From Akkermansia massiliensis (lineage in GTDB: Bacteria > Verrucomicrobiota > Verrucomicrobiia > Verrucomicrobiales > Akkermansiaceae): a stretch of DNA of 64,000 nt. Shown one piece after another: positions 27,244 through 35,749 of this stretch (position 1 is its first letter; each line of letters starts with the position of its first letter). The notes under the pieces are model-generated. The model searched no databases. It was not told the DNA's origin and worked only from the letters and a program-made list of their open reading frames with translations. The stretch is taken from NCBI RefSeq assembly GCF_023516715.1, contig NZ_JAMGSI010000001.1, forward strand, positions 682,001-746,000, given 5' to 3'. A program made the translations under genes and the position numbers.

Positions 27244-27377
27244 TCTCCCTGCGCCGCTCTCTGCCCTCCACACGGCACGCCCCTTCCGATTCTATAAAAC
27301 GGCGCAGAATACTCCTGCGCGCCCTCGTCCGCTGTCTGATGTCAGAAAAATCCGGAAGGCGTGGAATAGGGCCTTTT

Positions 27378-28127
27378 TTATGCGATTGCGGCGGCTTTCC
27401 ATTCCAGCACTGCTTCCGCCCGCAGTTCGTCTCCGTGCATGATGTGGTGGGAGGTGAGGGAGTCCTGGCGGAACAGCAGGGATTTCATGGATTCTCCCGC
27501 ATGGGTTTCCTTCTTGAAATGCAGGTGGATTCCCGTCAATTCATGGTTCTCCAGCCAGGAATCCGGCAGGGATTCCAGCGCCCAGACCAGGTAGGCGGCA
27601 TTGTTGATGTGGCGGTTGAAGTCCGTATCGCGGCGTTCCGCCATCCATTCCCGGATGGTCGGCAGAAGGCCCGAGGTATCCATGGCTGCCGGAGCCACCG
27701 TTTCTTCACACGGAGTATCCGGGAAGGCATCAATGTGCCTGTTCAACGGCACCGGGCGTCTGCGGCGTACGTCAATGACGGCCCACAGGCAGCTTGCCGT
27801 GACGATTTGGTTTCCCAGGGCGTCCCTTATTTCCAGATTGCGGCGCGCCAGCAGCGGCGTTTCCTGCGCGGTCCAGGTGCGGAGTTCCACCGTTTCCTTC
27901 CACCGGGGGAGGCGGCTGATGGCCGTGTTTAGGCGCACTTCCACCCAGGCCAGGCCGCGGGACATCACAAAGTCATAGCCGAAGCCGAGGGAGGAGGCGT
28001 GGGCCTCCGCTATTTCCTGAAACCAGTGCAGAACCGTTTCCGGTTTCATGAGGCCGTCCGCACCGCTTTCATAAGTGCGGACAGTGGCTTGAGTGGAATA
28101 GATTCCGTGGGCGTCGGCATGTTTCAT
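27378..28127 (-). CDS. Acyl-ACP thioesterase (FatA/FatB family)
   Basis: A 249-residue double-hotdog enzyme that hydrolyses acyl-ACP to free fatty acid and ACP. The N-terminal hotdog has YSTQATVRTYESGADGLMKP and a tryptophan-rich strand around WVEVRLNTAISRLPRW. The C-terminal hotdog carries the family signature RDTDFNRHINNAAYLVWALE near residue 180, with the Asp-x-Asn-x-His-x-Asn-Asn catalytic pattern. The length fits the bacterial form. The start is the ATG just 5' of KHADAHGIY. It stands alone on the minus strand, downstream of the UDP-glucuronate decarboxylase gene and separated from it by a hairpin. With the acyl-ACP synthetase at 8.3-10.5 kb, the cell could release and reactivate acyl chains. 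Confidence 0.88.
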   Translation of the reverse strand: MKHADAHGIYSTQATVRTYESGADGLMKPETVLHWFQEIAEAHASSLGFGYDFVMSRGLAWVEVRLNTAISRLPRWKETVELRTWTAQETPLLARRNLEIRDALGNQIVTASCLWAVIDVRRRRPVPLNRHIDAFPDTPCEETVAPAAMDTSGLLPTIREWMAERRDTDFNRHINNAAYLVWALESLPDSWLENHELTGIHLHFKKETHAGESMKSLLFRQDSLTSHHIMHGDELRAEAVLEWKAAAIA

Positions 28128-28338
28128 AACAATTCATTTTAGCCGAACCGTTTTACCGCACCAGCCAAAAACGGGTAATGAGCCGCTCGGCATGCCGGAG
28201 TTCATGGACCGCATGGGAAGCTTCCCGGAATTTCCGGATTGCTTCCTTGGAGCGCCGCTTGCCTATGCGGCAACCGAAAGGAACGCGGCTGTAAGCCACG
28301 CCTTTTAATGAAATCAGTTCGCCAATAATGATTAAGTT

Positions 28339-28356
28339 GCCGCATAAGCATGCGGC
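28339..28356 (-). terminator. Hairpin downstream of UDP-glucuronate decarboxylase gene
   Basis: GCCGCAT (28339-28345) and ATGCGGC (28350-28356) pair around a 4-base loop, 13 bp beyond the stop of the minus-strand gene. On that strand it is followed by AACTTAATCATT, a weak U content, so termination strength is uncertain. Confidence 0.5.
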
Positions 28357-28368
28357 GCCTCGGAAACG

Positions 28369-29301
28369 CTACAGAATGCTCCGGAAGTAGGCGATGGTTT
28401 TTTCAAGGCCTTTTTCCAGCGGAATATTGGGCTTCCAACCCAGTTTTTCTCCCGCCAGCCGGATGTCCGGCTTGCGCTGGGCCGGGTCGTCCAGGGGCAG
28501 GGGACGGAAGACCGTTTTGGAAGAAGAACCCGTCATTTCAATGACTTTTTCCGCCAGTTCCAGCATGGTGAATTCCACGGGATTTCCCAGGTTCACAGGG
28601 CCTGAAAAGCCTTCCGTGTTCATCATGCGGACCATGCCTTCCACCAGGTCGTCCACGTACTGGAAACTGCGGGTCTGCCTGCCCGTTCCGTAAATGGTGA
28701 TGTCTTCCCCTTTCAGCGCCTGCACGATGAAGTTGGAGACCACGCGGCCGTCGTTCGGGTTCATGCGCGGTCCGTAGGTGTTGAAGATGCGGATGATGCG
28801 GATGTCCACCCCGTTCATGCGGCGGTAGTCCATGAACAGGGTTTCCGCGCATCTTTTGCCTTCATCGTAACAGGAGCGGACGCCCACGGGATTGACGTTG
28901 CCCCAGTAGGTTTCCGGCTGGGGATGGACCATGGGGTCGCCGTATACCTCGCTGGTGGAAGCCTGGAGGATTCTGGCCTTGCACCGTTTGGCGAGGCCCA
29001 GCATGTTCAGCGCGCCCAGCACGGAGGTTTTAACCGTGTGGATGGGGTCAAACTGGTAATGGGGAGGGGAGGCGGGGCAGGCCAGGTTGTAGATTTGGTC
29101 CACTTCCATCACGCAGGGAACGGTGACGTCATGGCGGATTATTTCAAATCCGGGATAGTCCGCCAGGTGAAGGAGGTTTTGCTTGCTGCCCGTGAAGAAG
29201 TTGTCCATGCAGATGACTTCATGGCCTTCTTTCAGAAGCCGTTCGCTGAGGTGGGAGCCGATGAAGCCGGCTCCTCCGGTGATCAAAATCCTTTTACTCA
29301 T
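28369..29301 (-). CDS. UDP-glucuronate decarboxylase (UDP-xylose synthase)
   Basis: A 310-residue extended SDR enzyme that converts UDP-glucuronate to UDP-xylose using bound NAD+. The Rossmann motif [10 protein letters not shown] lies near residues 9-18. [12 protein letters not shown] near 90, typical of UXS proteins, and TSEVYGDP near 120 follow. The catalytic Tyr-x3-Lys is SCYDEGKR near 146, and the C-terminal part contains [17 protein letters not shown] chose the ATG at 29301 because [10 protein letters not shown] is the normal family start; the open frame extends 63 codons further upstream without similarity. It supplies a sugar donor for surface polysaccharide. Neighbours do not show a dedicated operon. 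Confidence 0.93.
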   Translation of the reverse strand: MSKRILITGGAGFIGSHLSERLLKEGHEVICMDNFFTGSKQNLLHLADYPGFEIIRHDVTVPCVMEVDQIYNLACPASPPHYQFDPIHTVKTSVLGALNMLGLAKRCKARILQASTSEVYGDPMVHPQPETYWGNVNPVGVRSCYDEGKRCAETLFMDYRRMNGVDIRIIRIFNTYGPRMNPNDGRVVSNFIVQALKGEDITIYGTGRQTRSFQYVDDLVEGMVRMMNTEGFSGPVNLGNPVEFTMLELAEKVIEMTGSSSKTVFRPLPLDDPAQRKPDIRLAGEKLGWKPNIPLEKGLEKTIAYFRSIL

Positions 29302-29572
29302 GATAGCATGTCCATGCGTTTTGCGCTCCGCCGCGCCGGAAGGGAAGGCGGATATTCCTGCGTGGAACGGGAATTTTTCGTCCCGCCGTGCGTTGCGGTT
29401 CAATGTCACATATCCGTCACGTGAAGGCAAGCGCATAGCATGCCGGACAGGATTTTCCCGGGCGGGATGTTTTGTGGAACAGCCGGGCAAGGGAAGGGGA
29501 TGCGATGGAAGAGGAAAGATGGTTCCGTGCGGGCCGGGAAGCAGATGGAGACGTGCAGGCCCCTTGGCGGGG

Positions 29573-31210
29573 TCAGGATTTGGGAAGTGTCAGCAGGAAG
29601 CTGGCTCCCCCCAAGGTGCCGAATTCCAGTTTCAGGTCCCCCCCCAGGGAGCGTGCCGTATCCTTGGCCAGCGCCAGCCCCAGGCCTACGCCGGGCTTGC
29701 GGCTGTCGGAGGCGTCCTTCGTGCGCCGGAAGGGCTTGAACACCAGCTTGCGGTTTTTCGGGGAGATGCCCGGGCCGTTGTCCCGGAAGCGGATGACGAT
29801 GTTGTGGCGGTCCGCCTGGACGGTGAGCTGGACTTTGGCGTTTTCCCCCTTGGCGTATTTAATGGCGTTGGAGGTCAGGTTGTCCATGATCTGCTCCACG
29901 GAGACGGCATCCGTATGAATGGGCAGGATGCGGATGGGCTGCGCCAGGGCAAAGGAGAAGCTGATGCCCGCCTCCCGGAGCCGGCGGTCTATTTTTTCCG
30001 CAATGGGTTCAAAGAGTTCCTGGCAGGTGAGCGTATCCCGCGTGCGGCGGATGGCGTTCCGCTGGAGCCGGGAGTAGGAGAGCACGTTTTCAATCAGGTG
30101 TTCCAGGCGGCGGCATTCCCGCTGCATGTTGGCGTAGTATTCCGGCTTTTTCTGCTCCGGCACCATGCCGTCCTCCAGCATTTCCGTATACAGGGAGAAG
30201 GAGGTGAGCGGCGTCCTGAGTTCATGGGTGACGGCGGAGACGAAGTCCCCGCGGCGCTGCTCCAGGCGGAAGGTGCCCAGCATGAGCCAGATGACGCCTG
30301 CCGCGCCCAGCAGTACCATGCTCCAGATGAGCGTGAGCGTCCAGGTCAGCATTTTCTTGTGGTCCTGGAGGGGGACGGCTCCGGTGTCTCCCGGCAGAAA
30401 GACCAGGGGGGCGTTGGCAAAGGGGAGCGTGCCCGTCTGCCGCGCTTCTGCGGGAGGCGGGGCGGAGGGATCGAAGGTAGCCAGGCGGCTGTGGGGAAGC
30501 AACAGCTTTACCTGGCCGGGCAGCCGCCGGTTCAGGTTGTCCATGTTCATCAGGGCCCCCTGCAAATAGACGCCGCGGCTGGTGTGCACCTGGCGCAGGA
30601 TATAGAGGTTCCCCCCGTCTTCCACTGGGACGAAGGAGGTGACGGTTTCCACCTGGGCCGGCGTGCCGGATGCCGTCGGCTCAGGTTCCGGGGCTTCATG
30701 CAGGATTTCATTCCGAATGTCCGTCCAGAGGTTGCCGCTGGACGGCACGGAGGTGAGGGCGGAGACCTTGCCGTTCAGCCGCTGGTAGAGGTCCTTCTGC
30801 TCATTCAGATGTTCGGCAAGCTGCGGGTCCAGCGCGGGTCCGGTTACATGGCCGGAGGGGGAAATCTGGATATAGGCCGTGACGTAGTCCGGCAGGTAGG
30901 AGGAGAGGTTGGAGCCGCGGGCGGCCTCTCCGGGTTCCGGGGAGCCCATGCGCTGGTCATAAGGGCGCTTGTAGGCGTAAAAGGGCTGGTATTCAAAGTA
31001 GCCGCGGGCCTGTTCAAAGGTGATGAAGGAGGTCAGGAGGCGGTCCATTTCCAGCTTGGCTTCATGAGCCAGGGCCTCCACCCTGATGCGCTGTTCGGAG
31101 CGGCCCGTTTCCTCCGCCTGCACCAGCAGAACGTGGGTGAGCCATCCGAGCGTGCCGATGACCAGCAGCAGGCTGATTGCCAGCAGAGTGATGCGTATGC
31201 GCCGGTTCAC
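29573..31210 (-). CDS. Two-component sensor histidine kinase
   Basis: A 545-residue membrane sensor. Helix 1 is at residues 7-29 and helix 2 at about 288-311, enclosing a periplasmic sensor domain of about 255 residues with no recognised fold. The HisKA box is [19 protein letters not shown] with phospho-acceptor His329. The ATPase domain shows [14 protein letters not shown] (N box), RDNGPGIS (G1) and GVGLGLAL (G2), then the GGxxxxxS end. The gene starts 3 bp after the response-regulator gene on the same strand, so the two form a cognate pair. The signal is unknown. Confidence 0.93.
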   Translation of the reverse strand: MNRRIRITLLAISLLLVIGTLGWLTHVLLVQAEETGRSEQRIRVEALAHEAKLEMDRLLTSFITFEQARGYFEYQPFYAYKRPYDQRMGSPEPGEAARGSNLSSYLPDYVTAYIQISPSGHVTGPALDPQLAEHLNEQKDLYQRLNGKVSALTSVPSSGNLWTDIRNEILHEAPEPEPTASGTPAQVETVTSFVPVEDGGNLYILRQVHTSRGVYLQGALMNMDNLNRRLPGQVKLLLPHSRLATFDPSAPPPAEARQTGTLPFANAPLVFLPGDTGAVPLQDHKKMLTWTLTLIWSMVLLGAAGVIWLMLGTFRLEQRRGDFVSAVTHELRTPLTSFSLYTEMLEDGMVPEQKKPEYYANMQRECRRLEHLIENVLSYSRLQRNAIRRTRDTLTCQELFEPIAEKIDRRLREAGISFSFALAQPIRILPIHTDAVSVEQIMDNLTSNAIKYAKGENAKVQLTVQADRHNIVIRFRDNGPGISPKNRKLVFKPFRRTKDASDSRKPGVGLGLALAKDTARSLGGDLKLEFGTLGGASFLLTLPKS

Positions 31211-31213
31211 GGG

Positions 31214-31918
31214 TCAGGAGACGAAGGATGAGTTCCAGCGGTAGCCCTGGCTTCTGAGCGTTTCCAGCGGGGCGGCCGCGACGGTCCCCAGCTTGTCCCG
31301 GAGGCGCATGACGGTCATTTCCACGGAGCGCGTATCCGTCAGGCGCGGGTCCACGTCCCACACGCGCCGGAGCAGTTCGTCCCGCGTGATGACGCGGTTG
31401 GGGTGGGTGGCCATGTACGTGAGGAATTCGAATTCCCGTGCGGTCAGGGAGGTTTCCTTTCCGTCCTCAAAGGTGAGCAGGCGGTTGGCGCTGTCCAGGG
31501 ATGCGCCGGGGATCCGGATTTCCCGGAGCTGGCGCGGCCGTTCCGGGGATCTGCGCAGCACGGCCTCGATGCGGGCGAGCAGCTCCCGGATGCTGAACGG
31601 CTTGACGATGTAGTCGTCCGCCCCCAGCTTGAGCCCCTGCACGCGGTCCTCCTCCTCCCCGCGCGCCGTGAGCATGATGACGGGCGTGCCGGGGCGCTCC
31701 GCAGACATGACCTGGAGCACCTGGAAGCCGTCAGCTCCCGGCATGGCTACGTCCAGCAGGGCCAGGTCAAAGTTGCGTTCCCGCACGGCGCGGATGGCGG
31801 CCAGGCCCTCTTCCAGCGCCAGCACCTCGTAGCCGGATGCGGTCAGCACGTCCGTCAGGGCGTGCCTGATGCTGTCGTCATCCTCCGCAATCAGAATGGT
31901 ATAGGCTGAATCACTCAT
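31214..31918 (-). CDS. OmpR/PhoB-type response regulator
   Basis: A 234-residue protein. The receiver domain (about 5-120) has the acidic cluster EDDD at 12-15, phospho-acceptor Asp56 in LLDVAMPG, a Thr in MLTARG and Lys in VKPF. The winged-helix DNA-binding domain (about 135-232) includes LTAREFEFLTYMATHPNRVITRDELLRRVW and the RSVEMTVMRLRDKL recognition helix, ending in QGYRW. It is transcribed first, followed by the sensor kinase 3 bp later. A TATAGAAT-like -10 lies about 10 bases upstream of the ATG on the minus strand, which may mean a short leader. Confidence 0.95.
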   Translation of the reverse strand: MSDSAYTILIAEDDDSIRHALTDVLTASGYEVLALEEGLAAIRAVRERNFDLALLDVAMPGADGFQVLQVMSAERPGTPVIMLTARGEEEDRVQGLKLGADDYIVKPFSIRELLARIEAVLRRSPERPRQLREIRIPGASLDSANRLLTFEDGKETSLTAREFEFLTYMATHPNRVITRDELLRRVWDVDPRLTDTRSVEMTVMRLRDKLGTVAAAPLETLRSQGYRWNSSFVS

Positions 31919-32041
31919 CGTTTGATTCTATAAAACCACAATGTTTCCCTGTTTGTATAGAGAAACCTGCGCCCTTTCAGTAACAATGCCATAACAGGGC
32001 GGTTCCCGGTTCGGAGGTTTTCTTTTCCGGAGCAGCCCAGG

Positions 32042-32413
32042 TCAGTTCTGCTGGAGCGCCTGGAACTGGGGCGGAAGGCTCCCGGAGGGAATTTCTATGG
32101 CCTCCATGGGGCCGGGGACGATGCCTTCAAAGAACGGCGTGCCCTTGTAGGAAAGGATGATCTTGGAATGGACCATGTTCCCCGTGGTCTGGCGCAGGAA
32201 GTCCGTATCCCGGAAGACCAGGAGCGTCTTCCCGTTTTCCGCGGCCACCGGGCGGCACTGGAAGTTGCCCAGCGGGGCGCCGTCCGCCGTCGTCATCTGT
32301 ACGGGCAGTACGTAGGCTTCCGAGAAGGTGGGGGCATAGACGCCCCAGAGGGAGGTGAGCGCCATGACGACGACGATCACGATGCCGACAAATATTTTTG
32401 TGGAGGTAGACAT
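32042..32413 (-). CDS. Small single-pass membrane protein of unknown function
   Basis: A 123-residue protein with an N-terminal membrane helix or uncleaved signal (residues 6-25, KIFVGIVIVVVMALTSLWGV) and a soluble domain of about 95 residues. The domain is beta-rich in appearance (TLLVFRDTDFLRQ, SKIILSYKGTPFFEG). No family is recognised. It lies 56 bp downstream of hemB on the same strand and could be co-transcribed with it; nothing links it to haem synthesis otherwise. Confidence 0.65.
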   Translation of the reverse strand: MSTSTKIFVGIVIVVVMALTSLWGVYAPTFSEAYVLPVQMTTADGAPLGNFQCRPVAAENGKTLLVFRDTDFLRQTTGNMVHSKIILSYKGTPFFEGIVPGPMEAIEIPSGSLPPQFQALQQN

Positions 32414-32469
32414 GCGGAGAGCGGTATTCTGGACCGTACGTCCACCTCCTGTGCGGAGGCCGTGCGGCG

Positions 32470-33465
32470 TCAGCGTTGTTTAAGCCATTCGGCGGCCTGG
32501 GGGGCGTAATACGTGAGGATCATGTCCGCCCCGGCGCGCCGGATGGAGGTTAGAGTCTCCAGAACGGTTTCCCGTTCATCCAGCCAGCCGGAAGCCACGG
32601 CGGATTTGATCATCAGGTACTCCCCGCTGACGTGGTAGGCGGCTATCGGCAGCGTCACGTGCTTCCGCATGGCGGCCATCACGTCCAGATACAGCGTGGC
32701 GGGTTTCACCATCAGGATGTCCGCGCCTTCCGCTTCATCCAGCTGCGCTTCCCTCAGGGCTTCCCGGATGTTGCCGGGGTCCATCTGGTACGTTTTCTTG
32801 TCCCCCTCCTTCGGCGCGCTTTCCAGCGCGCCGCGGAACGGCCCGTACAGGGCGCTGGCGTACTTGGCGGTATAGGCCATGATGGAGACGTCGTCCAGGG
32901 CCTCGGAATCCAGGGTGGCGCGGATGGCGGCCACGCGGCCGTCCATCATGTCGCTGGGGGAGACGATGTCCGCCCCGGCGTCCGCGTGGCACAAAGCCTG
33001 GCGGCAGAGGACCTCCACGGAGTCGTCATTGAGGATTTCCATCGTGCCGTCGGAGCGGAATTCCACCAGGCCGTCGTGACCGTCTGAATTGTAGGGGTCC
33101 AGCGCCACGTCCGTCATGACGGTGATGCCGGGCACCTCGCTCTTGAGCGCGTAAATGGTGCGCGGAATGAGGCCGTCAGGGTTGCAGGCTTCACAGGCGT
33201 CCGGGGTTTTCTTTCCGTCCGGGATGGCCGGGAAAAGGTCCAGCGTGCGGATGCCCAGGTCCATCAGGCGCTTGGCTTCCTCCACCAGGCCCTTGACGCT
33301 CCAGCGCGTGCAGCCGGGCAGGGAGGAAATGGGCTGGTTCCCGGTTCCTTCATGGACGAAGACCGGGTAAATGAGGTGTTCCGGGGAGAGGGAGGTTTCC
33401 CGGATGAGACCCCGGATGTTGGCGGATTTTCTGTTGCGGCGCGGCCGTATCGGTAGATTCATCAT
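32470..33465 (-). CDS. hemB: Delta-aminolevulinic acid dehydratase (porphobilinogen synthase)
   Basis: This enzyme condenses two 5-aminolevulinate molecules to porphobilinogen for tetrapyrrole synthesis. It has 331 residues, full length. The two Schiff-base lysines are Lys201 in MAYTAKYASALYGPF and Lys254 in MVKPATLYLD. The metal site reads DVALDPYNSDGHDG, with Asp in place of the zinc-binding cysteines, so this is the magnesium-dependent, non-zinc type known from plants and Pseudomonas. The start MMNLPIRPRRNRKS is typical. Two downstream or upstream minus-strand genes of unknown function flank it. Confidence 0.96.
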   Translation of the reverse strand: MMNLPIRPRRNRKSANIRGLIRETSLSPEHLIYPVFVHEGTGNQPISSLPGCTRWSVKGLVEEAKRLMDLGIRTLDLFPAIPDGKKTPDACEACNPDGLIPRTIYALKSEVPGITVMTDVALDPYNSDGHDGLVEFRSDGTMEILNDDSVEVLCRQALCHADAGADIVSPSDMMDGRVAAIRATLDSEALDDVSIMAYTAKYASALYGPFRGALESAPKEGDKKTYQMDPGNIREALREAQLDEAEGADILMVKPATLYLDVMAAMRKHVTLPIAAYHVSGEYLMIKSAVASGWLDERETVLETLTSIRRAGADMILTYYAPQAAEWLKQR

Positions 33466-33521
33466 GGTGTGATAATGGAAAAGGTTGTGTGATAGAGGGG
33501 CGGGCGTTCCCCGGGCGGTTT

Positions 33522-35144
33522 TCAGGGTTTTTTTTGTTCGTCCAGCGCCAGCGGGTTCTCCACATCAGCTCCGGTGACCATCCAGCCGCTGTCTGTTTTG
33601 GTAAGGTACAGGTTGTTGACGGAGAATCCGTTTCTGGAAGCGGGCCGCACGCCGATGGTGGCCTTGATGCCGGGGGCGCCGTCTCTGGTGACGGGAACGT
33701 AGGCAGCCTTGACGACGGGAGCGCCTTTTTCCTTCACCTCGGTCCGGGGGGCGGGAATCCTGCCCATGACCGTTTTCAACTGGGAGAGCGCGTCTTCAAA
33801 TTCCTTCACGGAGGCGAATTTGGCCGGAGCCAGCATGCGTATCATGGCCAGGCTGTCCCGGTTCGCCAGGGCGCGCCCGGCGGCGGTCACGGCCTCTTCC
33901 GGCGTGGGAAAGGCCAGGGGGGGGTAGGTCCGGTGGAAATCCGCCATGATGCGGGCGGTGGTGGATTCGTCCGCTTTCAGGTTCCATGAAGTGAAGGCGT
34001 CCGTCAGATACATTTTGAAAACGGGGAAGCCATCCGTGGGGTCCTTGATTTTCTCCAGCGCATAGCGGTAAATGAGAGCGGGCTTGTCCGTGTCCGGCAT
34101 GCTCATGCGCGGGGGCAGGATGGTCATGGCCGCAATGCTGTGGATATCCTTGCCGCTTTTCTTCGCGTTGTTTTTATTGGCCTCCTCCTGCTGGTCCTCA
34201 TCCCGTTTGTTCGGGTCTGTCTGGTCGTCCGGATGGGGGCGCAGGGGAACCAGGATGGTGTTCGGAAAGGTCATGAAGCTGAGGTTGGTGGGCTGGATGT
34301 AGCGGCTTTCCTCCCTCCTGTCCTGAAGGCGCATGGCCTTGACCACGGGGGTGAGCCGGGCGCTCTGGGTGATGGCGGATTCCATGTAGTACGGGGAAAC
34401 GAGCAGGGCGGCAATGCGTGCCGGGTCATCCCCTTTCACGGTGCGGATGAGCAGGGTCTTGAGTTCGTCGTCCGTTTTCCCCTTTACGGCTTCCACACGG
34501 AACCGCTTGATGTGCTCCAGGGCGGCTTTGACGGCGGCCACGGAGTACTGGTGGGCGAGGCCGAAGATTTTCTTCTTGGCTTCCGCTGATATTTTTTTCG
34601 CTTCCTCCCGGATTTGGTCGTCAAAGGGAAGGAACGTATTGTCAAAGCTCCCTGGGGTCAGGGAGGCCTTCCACTGGCCGCCCTTTTTCACCAGGGCCAC
34701 CGCAGTGGCTGCATAGACGTACGGGTTTGTCTTGTCCGGCAGCAGGATGTAGGCCATCGCCAGGTCTCCCTGGGTGATGATGGAGGCTTCATCCACAAAA
34801 GGGGGGCGTTCCGGGGCCGCTCCGGTTACATACGCCTGGACCGCCTCCATGCGGGAAAGGATGCTTTTCAGCTTGAGCTGGCCTACAAAGGGGGAGGTGG
34901 CGGGCAGGGATTTGTACGGTTCGTTTTTCCAGTCAGTTTTTTCCTGAAGGGCGCGGAGCAGCAGCTTGGCCGCATTGAACGGCGTGCTCTGGTCCGGAAC
35001 AGGGTCCGGTTCCGGAGCCTTGTGTTCCGCGGCCTGGTCCATGCTGATCTGGAAGCGGACGGGGGAGCCGTCCGGCGGCTGGTCGCCCCGGGAGAGGCCG
35101 CAGGGCAGGCAGAGGCAGAGAAGGGAGAGGGGGAGGATTTTCAT
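33522..35144 (-). CDS. Secreted protein of unknown function (540 aa)
   Basis: Residues 1-20 look like a signal peptide (MKILPLSLLCLCLPCGLSRG). The mature part is about 520 residues, mostly helical and charged, with a KRDEDQQEEANKNNAKKSGKD linker near residue 315 and a C-terminal region with repeated AxxxALANRDS-type helices. The last ~100 residues (RTEVKEKGAPVVKAAYVPVTRDGAPGIKATI) could be a small NTF2-like or DUF4878-like beta domain, which is only a guess. No catalytic motif is seen. It lies 56 bp upstream of hemB on the same strand. Function unknown. Confidence 0.75.
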   Translation of the reverse strand: MKILPLSLLCLCLPCGLSRGDQPPDGSPVRFQISMDQAAEHKAPEPDPVPDQSTPFNAAKLLLRALQEKTDWKNEPYKSLPATSPFVGQLKLKSILSRMEAVQAYVTGAAPERPPFVDEASIITQGDLAMAYILLPDKTNPYVYAATAVALVKKGGQWKASLTPGSFDNTFLPFDDQIREEAKKISAEAKKKIFGLAHQYSVAAVKAALEHIKRFRVEAVKGKTDDELKTLLIRTVKGDDPARIAALLVSPYYMESAITQSARLTPVVKAMRLQDRREESRYIQPTNLSFMTFPNTILVPLRPHPDDQTDPNKRDEDQQEEANKNNAKKSGKDIHSIAAMTILPPRMSMPDTDKPALIYRYALEKIKDPTDGFPVFKMYLTDAFTSWNLKADESTTARIMADFHRTYPPLAFPTPEEAVTAAGRALANRDSLAMIRMLAPAKFASVKEFEDALSQLKTVMGRIPAPRTEVKEKGAPVVKAAYVPVTRDGAPGIKATIGVRPASRNGFSVNNLYLTKTDSGWMVTGADVENPLALDEQKKP

Positions 35145-35280
35145 AACCGCTGGCCGCCACTATGGCATAAACGGCCGCAGGTGTAAATCACTCGTTGAGG
35201 GAGGAATAGCGGATGGAAGGTAAATGGTTGCATTCCGTTTTTTCCTGTTCTCCCCGCGATGGTGCAAAATGAGAAAATGC

Positions 35281-35616
35281 TTATGGGGAACGACGAAAAA
35301 GAAACTTGAAGAATTGTTTAACCAGATGGACGCTGTACAGGATGACACCGGAATCCGGAAGGATGGGAAGCCATCGGATGCCCATTTCTCGGGTAGGAGG
35401 AAGAAGCTAGAGAGCGGCGCAACCGAGGATTCCTCCTGCGAATGGTGTGAAGGAAAAGCTGTTCCTTCGTTCAGACTTGGTGAAATGAAGGGAGATGAAA
35501 ACGTACCAGTCCTGCAGAATGATCCGTATGCCAAGCAGAAGAAGAGCGGCTCCCAAGGTATGGCAGATGACATTCAGCATGAATTTCTTGTTATACCGGA
35601 TTTTCCAGTGCGGCAA
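35281..35616 (-). pseudogene. Small two-helix membrane protein interrupted by an in-frame TAG
   Basis: On the minus strand a frame from about 35616 (or the ATG at 35580) encodes MLNVICHTLGAALLLLGIRI, a linker with HFTKSERRNSFSFTPFAGG and the start of a second hydrophobic segment, GILGCAAL, then meets a TAG at 35407-35409. The same frame continues in the same style, LLPTREMGIRWLPILPDSG, to a TAA at 35281-35283. The composite resembles short PFxGG-type membrane proteins with a closing W-x-P-x-x-x-D-x-G segment (pattern recognition, not a search). The best reading is a recently inactivated gene; a genuine 69-residue product or a sequencing error is possible. Confidence 0.45.
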
Positions 35617-35749
35617 CCGTAAAGAAGAAAAAGGGGAGAGTGTTCGTTCTCTTCCGGAAAGTCTCCGCGGCGTTCATGCCTTGAATTTTTGGAGAGGAGG
35701 GTTTTTTGCATTTGCCAACAGTGCCTGGGGGAGGTTAACTAATGCGCGT

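Larger units (their letters stand above)
27038..27377. other. Intergenic stretch after autotransporter 2
   Basis: These 340 bases hold the repeat-derived 3' flank, an imperfect hairpin (27097-27129), an 11-base A run near 27193-27203, and four tandem 9-bp units beginning GTCCA (27208-27243). Open frames here are repeat-driven. No gene is seen. Confidence 0.6.

Noticed and set aside
23567-27271. A 1234-codon antisense frame across the second autotransporter
   Set aside because: Same cause as the first; it mirrors the shared barrel repeat and has no independent support.
29135-29152. CGGAT and ATCCG arms with an 8-bp spacer inside the UDP-glucuronate decarboxylase gene
   Set aside because: Wrong spacer, coding location and no inverted partner.
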